Source: Leptotrichia sp. HSP-342
Lineage (GTDB): Bacteria > Fusobacteriota > Fusobacteriia > Fusobacteriales > Leptotrichiaceae
Assembly (NCBI RefSeq): GCF_041199995.1
Contig: NZ_CP165646.1
Span: forward strand, 1,922,001 to 1,986,000
Reading direction: 5' to 3'
DNA length: 64,000 nucleotides
Of the stretch, positions 45,010-53,603 are shown piece after piece. The notes under the pieces were generated by a model that searched no databases, was not told the origin of the DNA, and worked only from the letters and a program-made list of their open reading frames with translations. How positions within the stretch are numbered: position 1 is the stretch's first letter; each line of letters begins with the position of its first letter. The position numbers and the translations under genes are program-made.

Positions 45010-45654
45010 ATGAAATTGGATAGATGTAAAAATGGGCATATATATGATGTTTCAAGATACAGCTTATGTCCTTACTGCAAATCAGAAGGGCTGGAAACAG
45101 AAAATCTGGATGATAAAATTAATCTAGTTGAAGAAATGAAAGATGAAGACAGAACAACAGCCTACTGGTCTAAAGACAGCACAGTAGATCCAGTCGTGGG
45201 TTGGCTTACGTGTATTGAAGGGCATGATAAGGGAAAAGACTACAGAATTGTGAGTGAACGCAACTTTGTTGGGCGTGGAGAAAATATGGATATACAAATT
45301 TTAGGAGATACTATGATTTCTAGAAAAAACCATTGTTCAATAAGCTATAATCCCAAACAGCGAAAATTTATGCTAACTCCTGGAGATTCCAACGGACTTA
45401 TTTATCTAAATGGAGAAGCAGTCTACAACACAGTAGAACTAAGAGCTTATTCAGTAGTGGAAATGGGGGAAAGTAAGTTTGTATTTGTGAATTTGTGCGG
45501 AGATTATTTTGACTGGGAAAAGGAAAAATCAAGAGAGGAAAGCGTGAAAAGAAAATATGAAAATTTAAACGATGAAAAAATTGTGAAAAATACGAATTTT
45601 CAGGATAAAAATAATGATTTAGAAGTAAAAATCGAAGATTACGAACAGATTTAA
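45010..45654 (+). CDS. FHA-domain protein with N-terminal Zn-ribbon-like motif
   Basis: The 214-residue soluble protein has four potential zinc ligands, Cys6, His10, Cys20 and Cys23 (RCKNGHIYDVSRYSLCPYC). A linker with a possible phosphorylation site (EDRTTAYW) is followed by VVGWLTCIEGHDKGKDYRI and an FHA domain (FVGRGENMDIQI, ISRKNHCSI, GLIYLNGE; residues 75-165). The tail is charged. The C-x-x-GH-x-YD ... CPYC opening recurs in clostridial FHA proteins next to PP2C and kinase genes (recalled, not searched). The TT pair before the FHA domain is a candidate kinase target. Gene position is third in the cluster. Confidence 0.85.
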   Translation: MKLDRCKNGHIYDVSRYSLCPYCKSEGLETENLDDKINLVEEMKDEDRTTAYWSKDSTVDPVVGWLTCIEGHDKGKDYRIVSERNFVGRGENMDIQILGDTMISRKNHCSISYNPKQRKFMLTPGDSNGLIYLNGEAVYNTVELRAYSVVEMGESKFVFVNLCGDYFDWEKEKSREESVKRKYENLNDEKIVKNTNFQDKNNDLEVKIEDYEQI

Positions 45655-45660
45655 TAAATT

Positions 45661-45728
45661 TATACTAAACCCAATATTTTCAAATGATTTAAGATATAAT
45701 TTTTATTTTTTAAATAGGATTGAGTATA
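45661..45728. repeat. Inverted repeat with TATACTCAAACC-like ends, copy 1
   Basis: A 12-base arm TATACTAAACCC (45661-45672) faces a near-complement (45717-45728) across 44 AT-rich bases. The same end sequence occurs at 54941-54997. It sits between the second FHA gene and structured element copy C. Function unknown. Confidence 0.45.
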
Positions 45729-45735
45729 AATTAAT

Positions 45736-45910
45736 CCGTCGGAGCATTTTTATGTGCTGGCAAAACTGTCTGAGCATAGTGAGTTTTTTGTCAGTGCAGA
45801 AAAATGTCGTAGACTAGCTATAGGTTATTGCGTAGCAATCTTGCCAAACATTTTGATTATTAGGATAAACCTTTACTGCAAGATAAGGATTTGCGGCGAT
45901 GAGCAATCCT
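45736..45910 (+). repeat. Dispersed structured element, copy C
   Basis: Read on the plus strand: CCGTCGGAG (45736-45744), a long stem (45745-45767 with 45782-45806, three G.U pairs and one mismatch), core TGTCTGAGC (45767-45775) and GTGAGTT (45779-45785), then the linker 45806-45826 shared with copy B2. After an extra segment of about 60 bases comes the terminal hairpin (AGGATT 45886 onward, with GCAATCCT 45903-45910; loop GGCGATGA). It lies in a 448-base gap that splits the chaperone/phospho-signalling cluster. A short open frame over it (45754-45939) is not a credible gene. Confidence 0.75.
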
Positions 45911-46022
45911 ACGAAAATAAAAGAAAAAATATAATATAAAATAGGAAAAACTGTTATTAAACAAAATAATCTAATACTAAATCTTATTAGAAAATAGAAT
46001 ACAATTCAAAATTTATTAGATA

Positions 46023-46051
46023 TTAACCTTTTTAATGGGGAATAGTATAAA
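46023..46051 (+). promoter_or_regulatory. Possible internal promoter before the PP2C-like gene
   Basis: TTAACC (46023-46028) and TATAAA (46046-46051) are 17 bases apart, about 50 bases upstream of the ATG at 46103. The -35 box is weak. Confidence 0.35.
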
Positions 46052-46102
46052 AATATATTTTATAAAGTTGAATTAATAAAAAATAGAGGGAGAAATTGAG
46101 AA

Positions 46103-48472
46103 ATGAGGAAAGATGAGGCAAAATTTATTACGGAATTTTTGAGTGAGGCTGGGACGAAGGTTGAAAATAACGATTATTTTGGGTATGTTTTGCTGGATAA
46201 TTATGCGATTTGGGCTGTGGCAGATGGATTTGATGAGGAAGAAGGGGCAAAAGTTGCGGCAAGGATTGCTGTGGAATCTGCTATTGAATATTTTATGCTA
46301 CGTCCACGATTTAACTATGATGTAATAAAGGAAATGATGGATTATGCCAATCTGAAAGTTAAGGAAAAACAGGAAGAAACTCAGAAATATTCTCTTATGC
46401 ACACTTCTCTTTTAATCATTATAAGTAATTATAATTCAATTTTATATGGAAATATCGGAAATACAAGGTTTTATCATATTAGAGGCGGATATATCATTTC
46501 TCAAAGCAGAGATGACACGATAGCACAGCTTTTGGTGGACGAAGAGGCATTGAATATATCGGATATGAGATTTCACAGGCAAAGAAATGATTTGCTGCAG
46601 GCAATTGGGGATTTTGGGAAAATTAAGCCAAATATTATAAAAAAACCTGTAGAACTTATGGAAAAGGATGTTTTTTGCTTGACGACTGTAGGATTTTGGG
46701 AAAATATTGATGAGCATGATATGGAAAATGATTTATCCAGATTTGAGGATAAGAAGCAATGGTTAAATTCATTGGAAAAACGGATACTTGCTTCGCTTAG
46801 GGATAATATCGAAAATTATACGATTGCACAGGTAGAAGTAGGTGCTGTAGCAAGTCCAGAGCCGATGGAAAAGAATAAAAGGAAACTTATTAAAAAAATA
46901 ATACTTGTAATGCTAATTATTGTTGTAATTATTTTGTTTGTTATAATTTGGAATGTAAAAAGGCGAAATGGTATTCTGCAGGCGGCAACACAGTATGAAA
47001 AATTGGCGGATGAGGAGATCTTAAAGAAAAATTTTAATAATTCAATTGATAATTTGAAACTTGAAATTGGAGAATACGAAAAATTAAAGCCAAAAAGCAG
47101 GGGAATAATAGGATTTCTTACAAATGCTGAGAAAAAAAGAGCTGATGCAAGTAAGAAAATTGATGAGATAAATAAGAAAATTGGAGAAACTGAGAAGATT
47201 AAAAAGGCATTTTCGGATATTAGTGAGGGAAATGAGATGTTTAACAGCGGGAATTATGACGAGGCGAACGTAAAATATCAGCAGGCTAAGTATAACCTGA
47301 ATGACAATAGCTATAAACGGGATGAGCTGAACACGGAAGAGATTTTAACTACATTGGATTCACGGATAAATTCAACTGTGAAATTAAAGGAAGCTAAGGC
47401 TTTAGAGGTCGCTGGAGATACGGCGGTTAATGAAGGAAGCTACAATTTAGCAAAGGTTAGCTATAAAAATGCGGCTGATATGTATTTGGCAAATGGAAGG
47501 GCAGATTATGTTTCGCAAGTTGAGAAAAAGCTGGAGGAAATAACAGATAAGGAAAAAACAGCGTATAATGGGGCAATGCTTGCTGAAAATAAAGGGGATT
47601 CGCTGGCACAAAGCAATATTAATTCTTCAAAAGAGGCGTATTATCAGGCACGACAGATGTACCAGGCGCTTGGAGATACTGTGAAAGTGGGAGAAATTGA
47701 CAATAAGATACAGGAACTCAATTCCCAGCAAAATGCTGATTTACAGACTGCCAACAATCTCGTTCAGGAAGGACTTTCGCAAATAACTGCTAATAATCCA
47801 GCACAAGCAATAAATATTCTAACGCAGGCTAAAAATATTTACCAGAAGATGAAAGATACAAATAATGCAAATACCGTGGACAAATACATAAGCCAGGCAC
47901 AGGAATTTATTAAATTTGAGAGCCAGAATGCTGAAAAGTTGAAAACACAGGAAATGGAATATTCGGAAAGGTTAAGGCAGCAGGAAATTCAAATGCAGCA
48001 GCAACTGCAGATAAAAGAAGCTGAAATCAAGGCACAGCATGAAGAAATGGAGCGGGAGCGTCAAAAACGTCAAGAAATAACAAGAAAAATGGAAAATGCG
48101 TCAAATCTGGAAACGCAGGCTGATCAGCTGGCTATAAATGAAAGATTTGAAGAAAGTATTTCAAAATATGAGGAAACAAAGAAACTTCTGGAAGAGGTGA
48201 ATGCAGATGGAAATTTTGGAAATCAGATGTCTAAAATTGAGGATTTGAATAAAAAAATTGAAAAAAATGAGGGATATTTATTAAAGAGAAAAGCAGAAGA
48301 GGATTTTAAGAATAAAAAATGGAAGGAAGCTGTGGAAAAATTTACGCAGGCAAAGGAAAAGCTGGAAAAAAGCGGTACAAAACAAAATGAAATAGCTGAA
48401 ATTGAGAAAAAGCTGAAAAAGGCTGAGAAAAAGGCAAATAAAAAATGGTGGCAGTTTTGGAAGATTTTTTAA
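46103..48472 (+). CDS. PP2C-like phosphatase-domain protein with transmembrane segment and long helical repeat tail
   Basis: The 789-residue product has a PP2C-type domain at about residues 1-250 (ENNDYFGYVL with Asp24, WAVADGFDEEEG with Asp41-Gly42, ILYGNIGNTRFYHI). One transmembrane segment follows (263-284), then about 490 residues of helical, partly TPR-like repeats and coiled coil (EMERERQKRQEITRKMENAS). The very end is aromatic, KKWWQFWKIF. Where active PP2Cs have the metal-binding SDG near the end of the core, this one has TTVGFW (no Asp, near residue 195), and the last DN motif reads ENYT. Catalysis may therefore be lost or altered. The large C-terminal part would be outside the cytosol if the PP2C domain is inside. 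Confidence 0.82.
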   Translation: MRKDEAKFITEFLSEAGTKVENNDYFGYVLLDNYAIWAVADGFDEEEGAKVAARIAVESAIEYFMLRPRFNYDVIKEMMDYANLKVKEKQEETQKYSLMHTSLLIIISNYNSILYGNIGNTRFYHIRGGYIISQSRDDTIAQLLVDEEALNISDMRFHRQRNDLLQAIGDFGKIKPNIIKKPVELMEKDVFCLTTVGFWENIDEHDMENDLSRFEDKKQWLNSLEKRILASLRDNIENYTIAQVEVGAVASPEPMEKNKRKLIKKIILVMLIIVVIILFVIIWNVKRRNGILQAATQYEKLADEEILKKNFNNSIDNLKLEIGEYEKLKPKSRGIIGFLTNAEKKRADASKKIDEINKKIGETEKIKKAFSDISEGNEMFNSGNYDEANVKYQQAKYNLNDNSYKRDELNTEEILTTLDSRINSTVKLKEAKALEVAGDTAVNEGSYNLAKVSYKNAADMYLANGRADYVSQVEKKLEEITDKEKTAYNGAMLAENKGDSLAQSNINSSKEAYYQARQMYQALGDTVKVGEIDNKIQELNSQQNADLQTANNLVQEGLSQITANNPAQAINILTQAKNIYQKMKDTNNANTVDKYISQAQEFIKFESQNAEKLKTQEMEYSERLRQQEIQMQQQLQIKEAEIKAQHEEMERERQKRQEITRKMENASNLETQADQLAINERFEESISKYEETKKLLEEVNADGNFGNQMSKIEDLNKKIEKNEGYLLKRKAEEDFKNKKWKEAVEKFTQAKEKLEKSGTKQNEIAEIEKKLKKAEKKANKKWWQFWKIF

Positions 48473-48487
48473 AAGAAAGGAGGGAAA

Positions 48488-49903
48488 ATGATAAAAAATA
48501 TAAAATTAAATACTTTCTTTTTTAAGGAATATGCACAAATTGCTGAAAAAAACACTTATTCGGCATATATTCCAAATGGAAGCAAGGGAATATGGTGTAT
48601 TGCTGATCTTGATGAAAAGACAAATGAAAAATGGCAGGAAAAGCCAGAAATATCTCAAAAAATTGGAAATAGTAATATTGAAAATAAGAAAATTGATAAG
48701 ATAAATTTAGCAAAAATTGGAGTTCATAAAATTATTGAAAAATATTTGGAAAATAATGAATTTTCTCTAGAAAATATAAAACAGATTATACAATCTTCCG
48801 TTGATAAAGTGATTTTTGAGAAAACAAAATTATATAAATTTCATAAAGCTGAAAAAGATTTTGATTTAAAAAATTTTTATTCACAAATTGTTATTATTAT
48901 TGAAAAAAATAATATGATTGTTGGAAATATGGGAAAAACTGAACTTGTTTTGTATAGGGAAAATAGAATTGTGGAAAAGATAGGTGGTGAGCAAGTCAAA
49001 AAAATAAGACTGAAAAAACATGATTATTTGCTGGCTGGAAGTCCTGAATTTTGGAAAGTTGTTAATGAGAGTGAAATTGAGGAGATTTATGTTGATAGGA
49101 AAAGTAAATTAAATGTCGAGCAGAATTTAAGTGAACAGATAAAGGCTAGTGAGAAAAAATTGGGAAAAGTGATACCATTTTTGTCGATTTTTGTTGAAGA
49201 TATTGAAATGGAAAAAAATTATGAATCGTTAGAAAAAGAAATTAATGAAAAAAATCAAAAACAAGAAATGGCTGTAAAATACATGTTTTTAGTTGCAATG
49301 TTTATATTTTTATTTGTTTCTGTGGGGAAAAATATTCAAAAGGGTAACTTGAAAGGCGAAAGAAAAGAAAAAGTAAAAAATATAATGGCTGAGAAAATTA
49401 TAGAGAAAGCGAATTTGATGAGAAATAATTTAAACAAACAATCAGAGATAGAAAGAAATAAAGTTAGACAGAAAAATATTGAAGATGAAGTTGAAAAAAC
49501 TTTGAAGAGTAGTGATCTGATTGAAAATAAGGAAGTAAGAAATAAAAAAATAGAAAATGAAGAAATAGAAAAAAACTATGCAAAAAATTTGGAAATTACT
49601 CAAAATATTACAGAAAGCAAGGAGAAAAGTACTAAAAAGTTAAATAATTCAAGAATAAAAAAGAAAGTTTCTAAAAATAAAAAATATAATAGAAAAAATT
49701 TGAATGCAGATAATAGAAATTTTAAGAAAAATTATAAGGTAAAAAGTAATGGAATCTCACAACTTGAAAAGGAAATTGAGAAAAACTGGGAAGTTCTTGG
49801 GCGTGATAGGAATGGGAATAATTTTGTGAAAAATAGAGAATTTAAAAGGGAAAAGAAGAATGGATTTTTTATTAAAGGGAACAATATTGAATGGGAAGTA
49901 TAA
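48488..49903 (+). CDS. Degenerate PP2C-like (pseudophosphatase) membrane protein
   Basis: The 471-residue product looks like a diverged relative of the preceding protein. GIWCIADLDEK (Asp40) stands where the other has WAVADGFDEEE, MIVGNMGKTELVLYREN matches ILYGNIGNTRFYHIRGG, and LLAGSPEFWKVV matches CLTTVGFWENI. Most metal-binding acidic residues are absent, so it is probably a non-catalytic phosphatase-fold protein. A transmembrane segment (about 262-280, MFLVAMFIFLFVSVG) is followed by a very basic, Lys/Asn-rich, low-complexity tail. It starts 15 bases after the previous stop (GGAGG just before the ATG), and its end overlaps the kinase start by 44 bases. Confidence 0.75.
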   Translation: MIKNIKLNTFFFKEYAQIAEKNTYSAYIPNGSKGIWCIADLDEKTNEKWQEKPEISQKIGNSNIENKKIDKINLAKIGVHKIIEKYLENNEFSLENIKQIIQSSVDKVIFEKTKLYKFHKAEKDFDLKNFYSQIVIIIEKNNMIVGNMGKTELVLYRENRIVEKIGGEQVKKIRLKKHDYLLAGSPEFWKVVNESEIEEIYVDRKSKLNVEQNLSEQIKASEKKLGKVIPFLSIFVEDIEMEKNYESLEKEINEKNQKQEMAVKYMFLVAMFIFLFVSVGKNIQKGNLKGERKEKVKNIMAEKIIEKANLMRNNLNKQSEIERNKVRQKNIEDEVEKTLKSSDLIENKEVRNKKIENEEIEKNYAKNLEITQNITESKEKSTKKLNNSRIKKKVSKNKKYNRKNLNADNRNFKKNYKVKSNGISQLEKEIEKNWEVLGRDRNGNNFVKNREFKREKKNGFFIKGNNIEWEV

Positions 49904-50759
49904 AATTTTAAATTATGTAGCTAAAAGTGATTTTTCCAATATTTATATGTGCGAAGATAGACAAGGGGAAAAAGTAATTATTAAAGAATGTTATCCTTCG
50001 GAAATTGTTATGAGAAATGGCAAAGAGGTTTTTACGGAAAAGTATAAGAAAGATTTTGAAAATCTGAAAGGATGTTTTTGGAAAGAAAAATGTATTTTGG
50101 AGAAATTTTTGAAAAAATCTAAAAGGAGGAAACAGAGATTTGTGAATGATGTTGTTAAACTTGTGGATTTTTTTAGTGAAAATGGGACAAATTATATTGT
50201 TACTGAATATTTTCGTGAAGTTACCTTGAAAAAATATATTTTGGAAAATCGGATAAAAAATGGAAAAGTGAGGATAAATCATATTTTGGAAATATTTTTT
50301 AAAATTGCCGAAGTAGTTTGTAAAATTCATAAAAAGGGAATTATTCATTGTGATTTGAAGCCTTCTAATATTTTGATTGATATTAGGGGAAATATCAGGA
50401 TTATCGATTTTGGAGCGAGCTTGAAAAAGAAGGAAAAGGTTGAGTTTGTTAAGGTTTCAGATGGGTATTCGCCGATTGAAATTTATTCAGAGAAAGTTGA
50501 GATTGATGAAAGAACTGATGTTTATTCGCTTGGGGCACTTTTATATTTTATGCTTTGTGGAGTGAAAGTGGATGGGGCGATTAAGAGGTTTTATAAGGCT
50601 GAACTGGAGTTTGGAAGGGAAGTTATTTTAGGATTTGAGAAGGTTGGGAAATTTAAGGAAGTGGAAGAAGTTATAAAAAAGGGGTTGGAATTTGACAGAC
50701 AGAAAAGGTTTGGAAATGTTAGGGAAATGATTGAAAAATTGAGAAAAATTTTTGCTTAA
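49860..50759 (+). CDS. Serine/threonine protein kinase with atypical motifs
   Basis: The 299-residue product is a single kinase domain without a membrane segment. It opens GTILNGKYKIL, typical of bacterial Hanks-type kinases. The glycine-rich loop is degenerate (YVAKSDFSNIYMCED). The ATP lysine is Lys42 (VIIKECYP), and the catalytic loop is HCDLKPSN (His163, Asp165, Lys167, Asn170) with Cys in place of the HRD arginine. DFG (Asp183) and the GYSPIE ... DVYSLG activation region are present. It is therefore probably active but a non-RD kinase. Its start overlaps the preceding gene by 44 bases in another frame, implying coupled translation. Likely targets are the FHA proteins and their partners. 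Confidence 0.88.
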   Translation: MDFLLKGTILNGKYKILNYVAKSDFSNIYMCEDRQGEKVIIKECYPSEIVMRNGKEVFTEKYKKDFENLKGCFWKEKCILEKFLKKSKRRKQRFVNDVVKLVDFFSENGTNYIVTEYFREVTLKKYILENRIKNGKVRINHILEIFFKIAEVVCKIHKKGIIHCDLKPSNILIDIRGNIRIIDFGASLKKKEKVEFVKVSDGYSPIEIYSEKVEIDERTDVYSLGALLYFMLCGVKVDGAIKRFYKAELEFGREVILGFEKVGKFKEVEEVIKKGLEFDRQKRFGNVREMIEKLRKIFA

Positions 50760-50925
50760 AATAAAAACTTTTTAATAGATTTAATTTTATAATGATGAAC
50801 TGAAATAGTTTCAATAAAATCTATGTTTATAGCTTTTTATTTGGATTTTAAATTAATAAAACTAAACCAAAACTTGAATTTAAATAAAGTATTTATTATT
50901 GATAACTAAAGGGGAAAAGGTAAAA

Positions 50926-53589
50926 ATGAGATTATTTTATGAAGAGGAATTGCGAAGAAAATCTTATTATGAGATGTATCAGATTGCAATCGAGGAACAT
51001 TTGGTAAATGTGCATGTGGAAACGCCTACTAGAGAAGAGCTTATCTCACTTTTGATGAAATATAGAGGGGTCAAGGGAAATTACTGTATTGACAAGTTTA
51101 ATAAAAACGGGCTTGTGAATGTTCAGGAACTTTTTGATAATAAACTTGGTGAGAGGATTCATCATGAGAATAAAATACGGGTGCCACACAAGATTATTTT
51201 ATACAAGGAGCTTGATTTGATGAGGGAAGACAATTATAAAATTGAGATTCCTGAAAATGTGAGTAGTGCAAATGTTTTTCTTATAAATGCAAATAATTAC
51301 TTGTGTGGGGTTTTTCAGCTGGAAAAGGATTTGAATAGCAGAAATAAGTATTTTCTGATTAGTAAAAAGGAATTTTTTAGAGTTGAAACGCTGAGAAATA
51401 ATAAATTTTCATTTTTGTTCTTTAAAGAAAATGACTTGAAATTTATTCATAAATTTTATAATTTGAAGGAAGATGAAATGATGCCGCTTTATCCATATCA
51501 GATGGACTATTATAAAGTTGAAATTGAAAATTTTGTTGTGAAAAATCTGGAAACTACGAATACGCCACTTTGTATTGATTTTGGAACAGTAAATACGGCT
51601 CTTGGGGCATATCTGGATAAAAATTATGTGAAGGATTTGCCCACTAATGATATTTTGAATGGAAATGTTGTAATAGATGCGATAAATTATGTGAAATTTG
51701 ATGACGGAGAGAGACATTACCGTGAGATTTTTCCAACGTTAGTTTATATTGATAATTGCAGTGATGCTAATAATATTAAGTATTCATTTGGGTATGATGT
51801 GATAAGAAAGCTAGAGAGAAATGACTATATTGTCAATGGCTCGATTTTTTACAGCTTGAAAAGGTGGGTGCATGAACATAATAAACTTGAGAAAATTAAT
51901 GATGAGTTTGGAAATATTCTGTATGTAAAAAGAAAGGATATAATAAAGGCGTACTTAAAATATGTTGTGAATCGTGCAGAATATATGTTTAAATGCAAAT
52001 TTAAAAAAATTCACGCTTCAAGCCCTGTAAAATTAAAGGAGCAGTTTTTGACGATGTTTCAAGAAATTTTTATGGTGGAAAATAAATTTAATAAAAATCA
52101 GAATTCTGAAATTTCTGAAAAAAATATAATTTCAAGCGAGAAAAATTATGAATATGAGATTATTCGTGAAAATGCGATGGATGAAGCGATTGCGGTGCTG
52201 TATAACACAATTGAGATACAGATAAGGAAGAGGAAATATAAGGAGAATGAAGAATATAGTGCATTAATTATTGACTGTGGTGGTGGGACGACGGATTTGG
52301 CGGCTTGTAAATATGTGATTAGTAAGGACAAAATTTCATATTATCTGGATATAAGAACAAGCTTTGAAAATGGGGACGAGAATTTTGGTGGAAATGACTT
52401 GACTTACAGAATTATGCAGTTTCTGAAAATTGTACTTGGGGCAAAATATTCTGAAAATAGGGTTGTTTCTATTAATGATTTGATAAAATATGACAATGAT
52501 ATGATTTACAAGGTAATTGATGACAGCGGTGTTGAGAAAATCTTTGAAAATCTGAATTTGGAATATGAAAAGTATGAAAATGTGATTCCTACAAAATATT
52601 CGCAGTTTGAGAATAAAATGAGTGAAGAATATCAGAAAATACGGAACAACTTTTATATGCTATGGGAAGCGGCTGAAAATCTTAAAAAGGAATTTTTTAC
52701 ATCCGATGGAAGACTGCGGACACGTTTTGATGTGCCTAGAAATTATGAAAAACGGAATGATATTCATATAACGCAGTTGAAAAGCTGGAAAATTCATACT
52801 TATGAAAATGGAATATTTACCACAATAACAGATTACCCAAGACATATTTTTACGATAAAGGAAATTGAAAAAATCGTAAAAGCTGATATTTACGGAATGC
52901 TCAGAAAATTTTTGAATACATATTACAAGGAAGGGCTACTTTTTGAATATTCATTAATAAAATTAAGCGGACAGTCAACGAAAATCAGTACATTTCAGGA
53001 AGTCCTAAAGGAATTTGTTCCAGGAAAGATGATTGAATACAAGGAACTGAGCCATCGTGATGATTACGAGCTAAAATTGAACTGTCTGGATGGAGCTATA
53101 AAATATCTGGATTATAAGCGTTTTGGACATATAGATGTGGAAATTGTGAATGAAGTTCCGCTTGTGCCGTATTCTGTGTGGGTGGAAAAATACGATGGGG
53201 AAAAAGTGGAAATGATACAGACTTCACGAAAGGCTGATATTCTGATTGGACAAATTGACAAAAAGATTTCTGCTGAAGAACTAAAAATTTATGTTTATAC
53301 TGCAGAAGGTGAATTGAAGAAAGAAATGATTTATAAAAATGAGGATAACTACGAAGAAATGGACGCACAGGAAATTTTGCCTGAATTTATAAATATAATT
53401 TCTCAAAATGATACCGATACAATTCAAAATAACACAGTAAGATTTTTTATTTATACTGATTTGAACAACTGGGGATTTTTTGTAGTTCCAATCCAAAGGA
53501 AATCAGACCAGCTTTATCTTGGACGAAAGGAATATTTCCCTTATGAAGATAATTTAAGTGAAAATTCCTATTTTGACGGAAATCACTAA
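50926..53589 (+). CDS. Large Hsp70-like ATPase
   Basis: The 887-residue product has a unique N-terminal region (about 210 residues) with a SAP/HeH-like patch TPTREELISLLMKYRG. The actin/Hsp70-fold ATPase follows: phosphate-1 CIDFGTVNTALGAYLD (from residue 216), a long insertion-rich subdomain, phosphate-2 ALIIDCGGGTTDLAACKY (near 448), GDENFGGNDLTYRI (near 486) and the adenosine motif KLSGQSTKISTFQEV (near 680). The last 190 residues do not resemble the canonical DnaK substrate-binding domain. The ATG at 50926 follows GGGGAAAAGG; an upstream TTG at 50899 is rejected. With the J protein at the start of the cluster it could form a dedicated chaperone pair. The client is unknown. Confidence 0.85.
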   Translation: MRLFYEEELRRKSYYEMYQIAIEEHLVNVHVETPTREELISLLMKYRGVKGNYCIDKFNKNGLVNVQELFDNKLGERIHHENKIRVPHKIILYKELDLMREDNYKIEIPENVSSANVFLINANNYLCGVFQLEKDLNSRNKYFLISKKEFFRVETLRNNKFSFLFFKENDLKFIHKFYNLKEDEMMPLYPYQMDYYKVEIENFVVKNLETTNTPLCIDFGTVNTALGAYLDKNYVKDLPTNDILNGNVVIDAINYVKFDDGERHYREIFPTLVYIDNCSDANNIKYSFGYDVIRKLERNDYIVNGSIFYSLKRWVHEHNKLEKINDEFGNILYVKRKDIIKAYLKYVVNRAEYMFKCKFKKIHASSPVKLKEQFLTMFQEIFMVENKFNKNQNSEISEKNIISSEKNYEYEIIRENAMDEAIAVLYNTIEIQIRKRKYKENEEYSALIIDCGGGTTDLAACKYVISKDKISYYLDIRTSFENGDENFGGNDLTYRIMQFLKIVLGAKYSENRVVSINDLIKYDNDMIYKVIDDSGVEKIFENLNLEYEKYENVIPTKYSQFENKMSEEYQKIRNNFYMLWEAAENLKKEFFTSDGRLRTRFDVPRNYEKRNDIHITQLKSWKIHTYENGIFTTITDYPRHIFTIKEIEKIVKADIYGMLRKFLNTYYKEGLLFEYSLIKLSGQSTKISTFQEVLKEFVPGKMIEYKELSHRDDYELKLNCLDGAIKYLDYKRFGHIDVEIVNEVPLVPYSVWVEKYDGEKVEMIQTSRKADILIGQIDKKISAEELKIYVYTAEGELKKEMIYKNEDNYEEMDAQEILPEFINIISQNDTDTIQNNTVRFFIYTDLNNWGFFVVPIQRKSDQLYLGRKEYFPYEDNLSENSYFDGNH

Positions 53590-53603
53590 AAAGGAAGAAA
53601 ATA

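Noticed and set aside
45754..45939. A 61-codon plus-strand open frame in the gap before the PP2C-like gene
   Set aside because: It lies inside structured element copy C, has no good ribosome site, and its sequence is explained by the repeat; similar chance frames occur over such elements.
43688..53589. Housekeeping dnaJ-dnaK operon
   Set aside because: The J protein lacks Gly/Phe and zinc-finger parts, the Hsp70-like protein lacks the DnaK layout, and there is no grpE, hrcA or CIRCE element.
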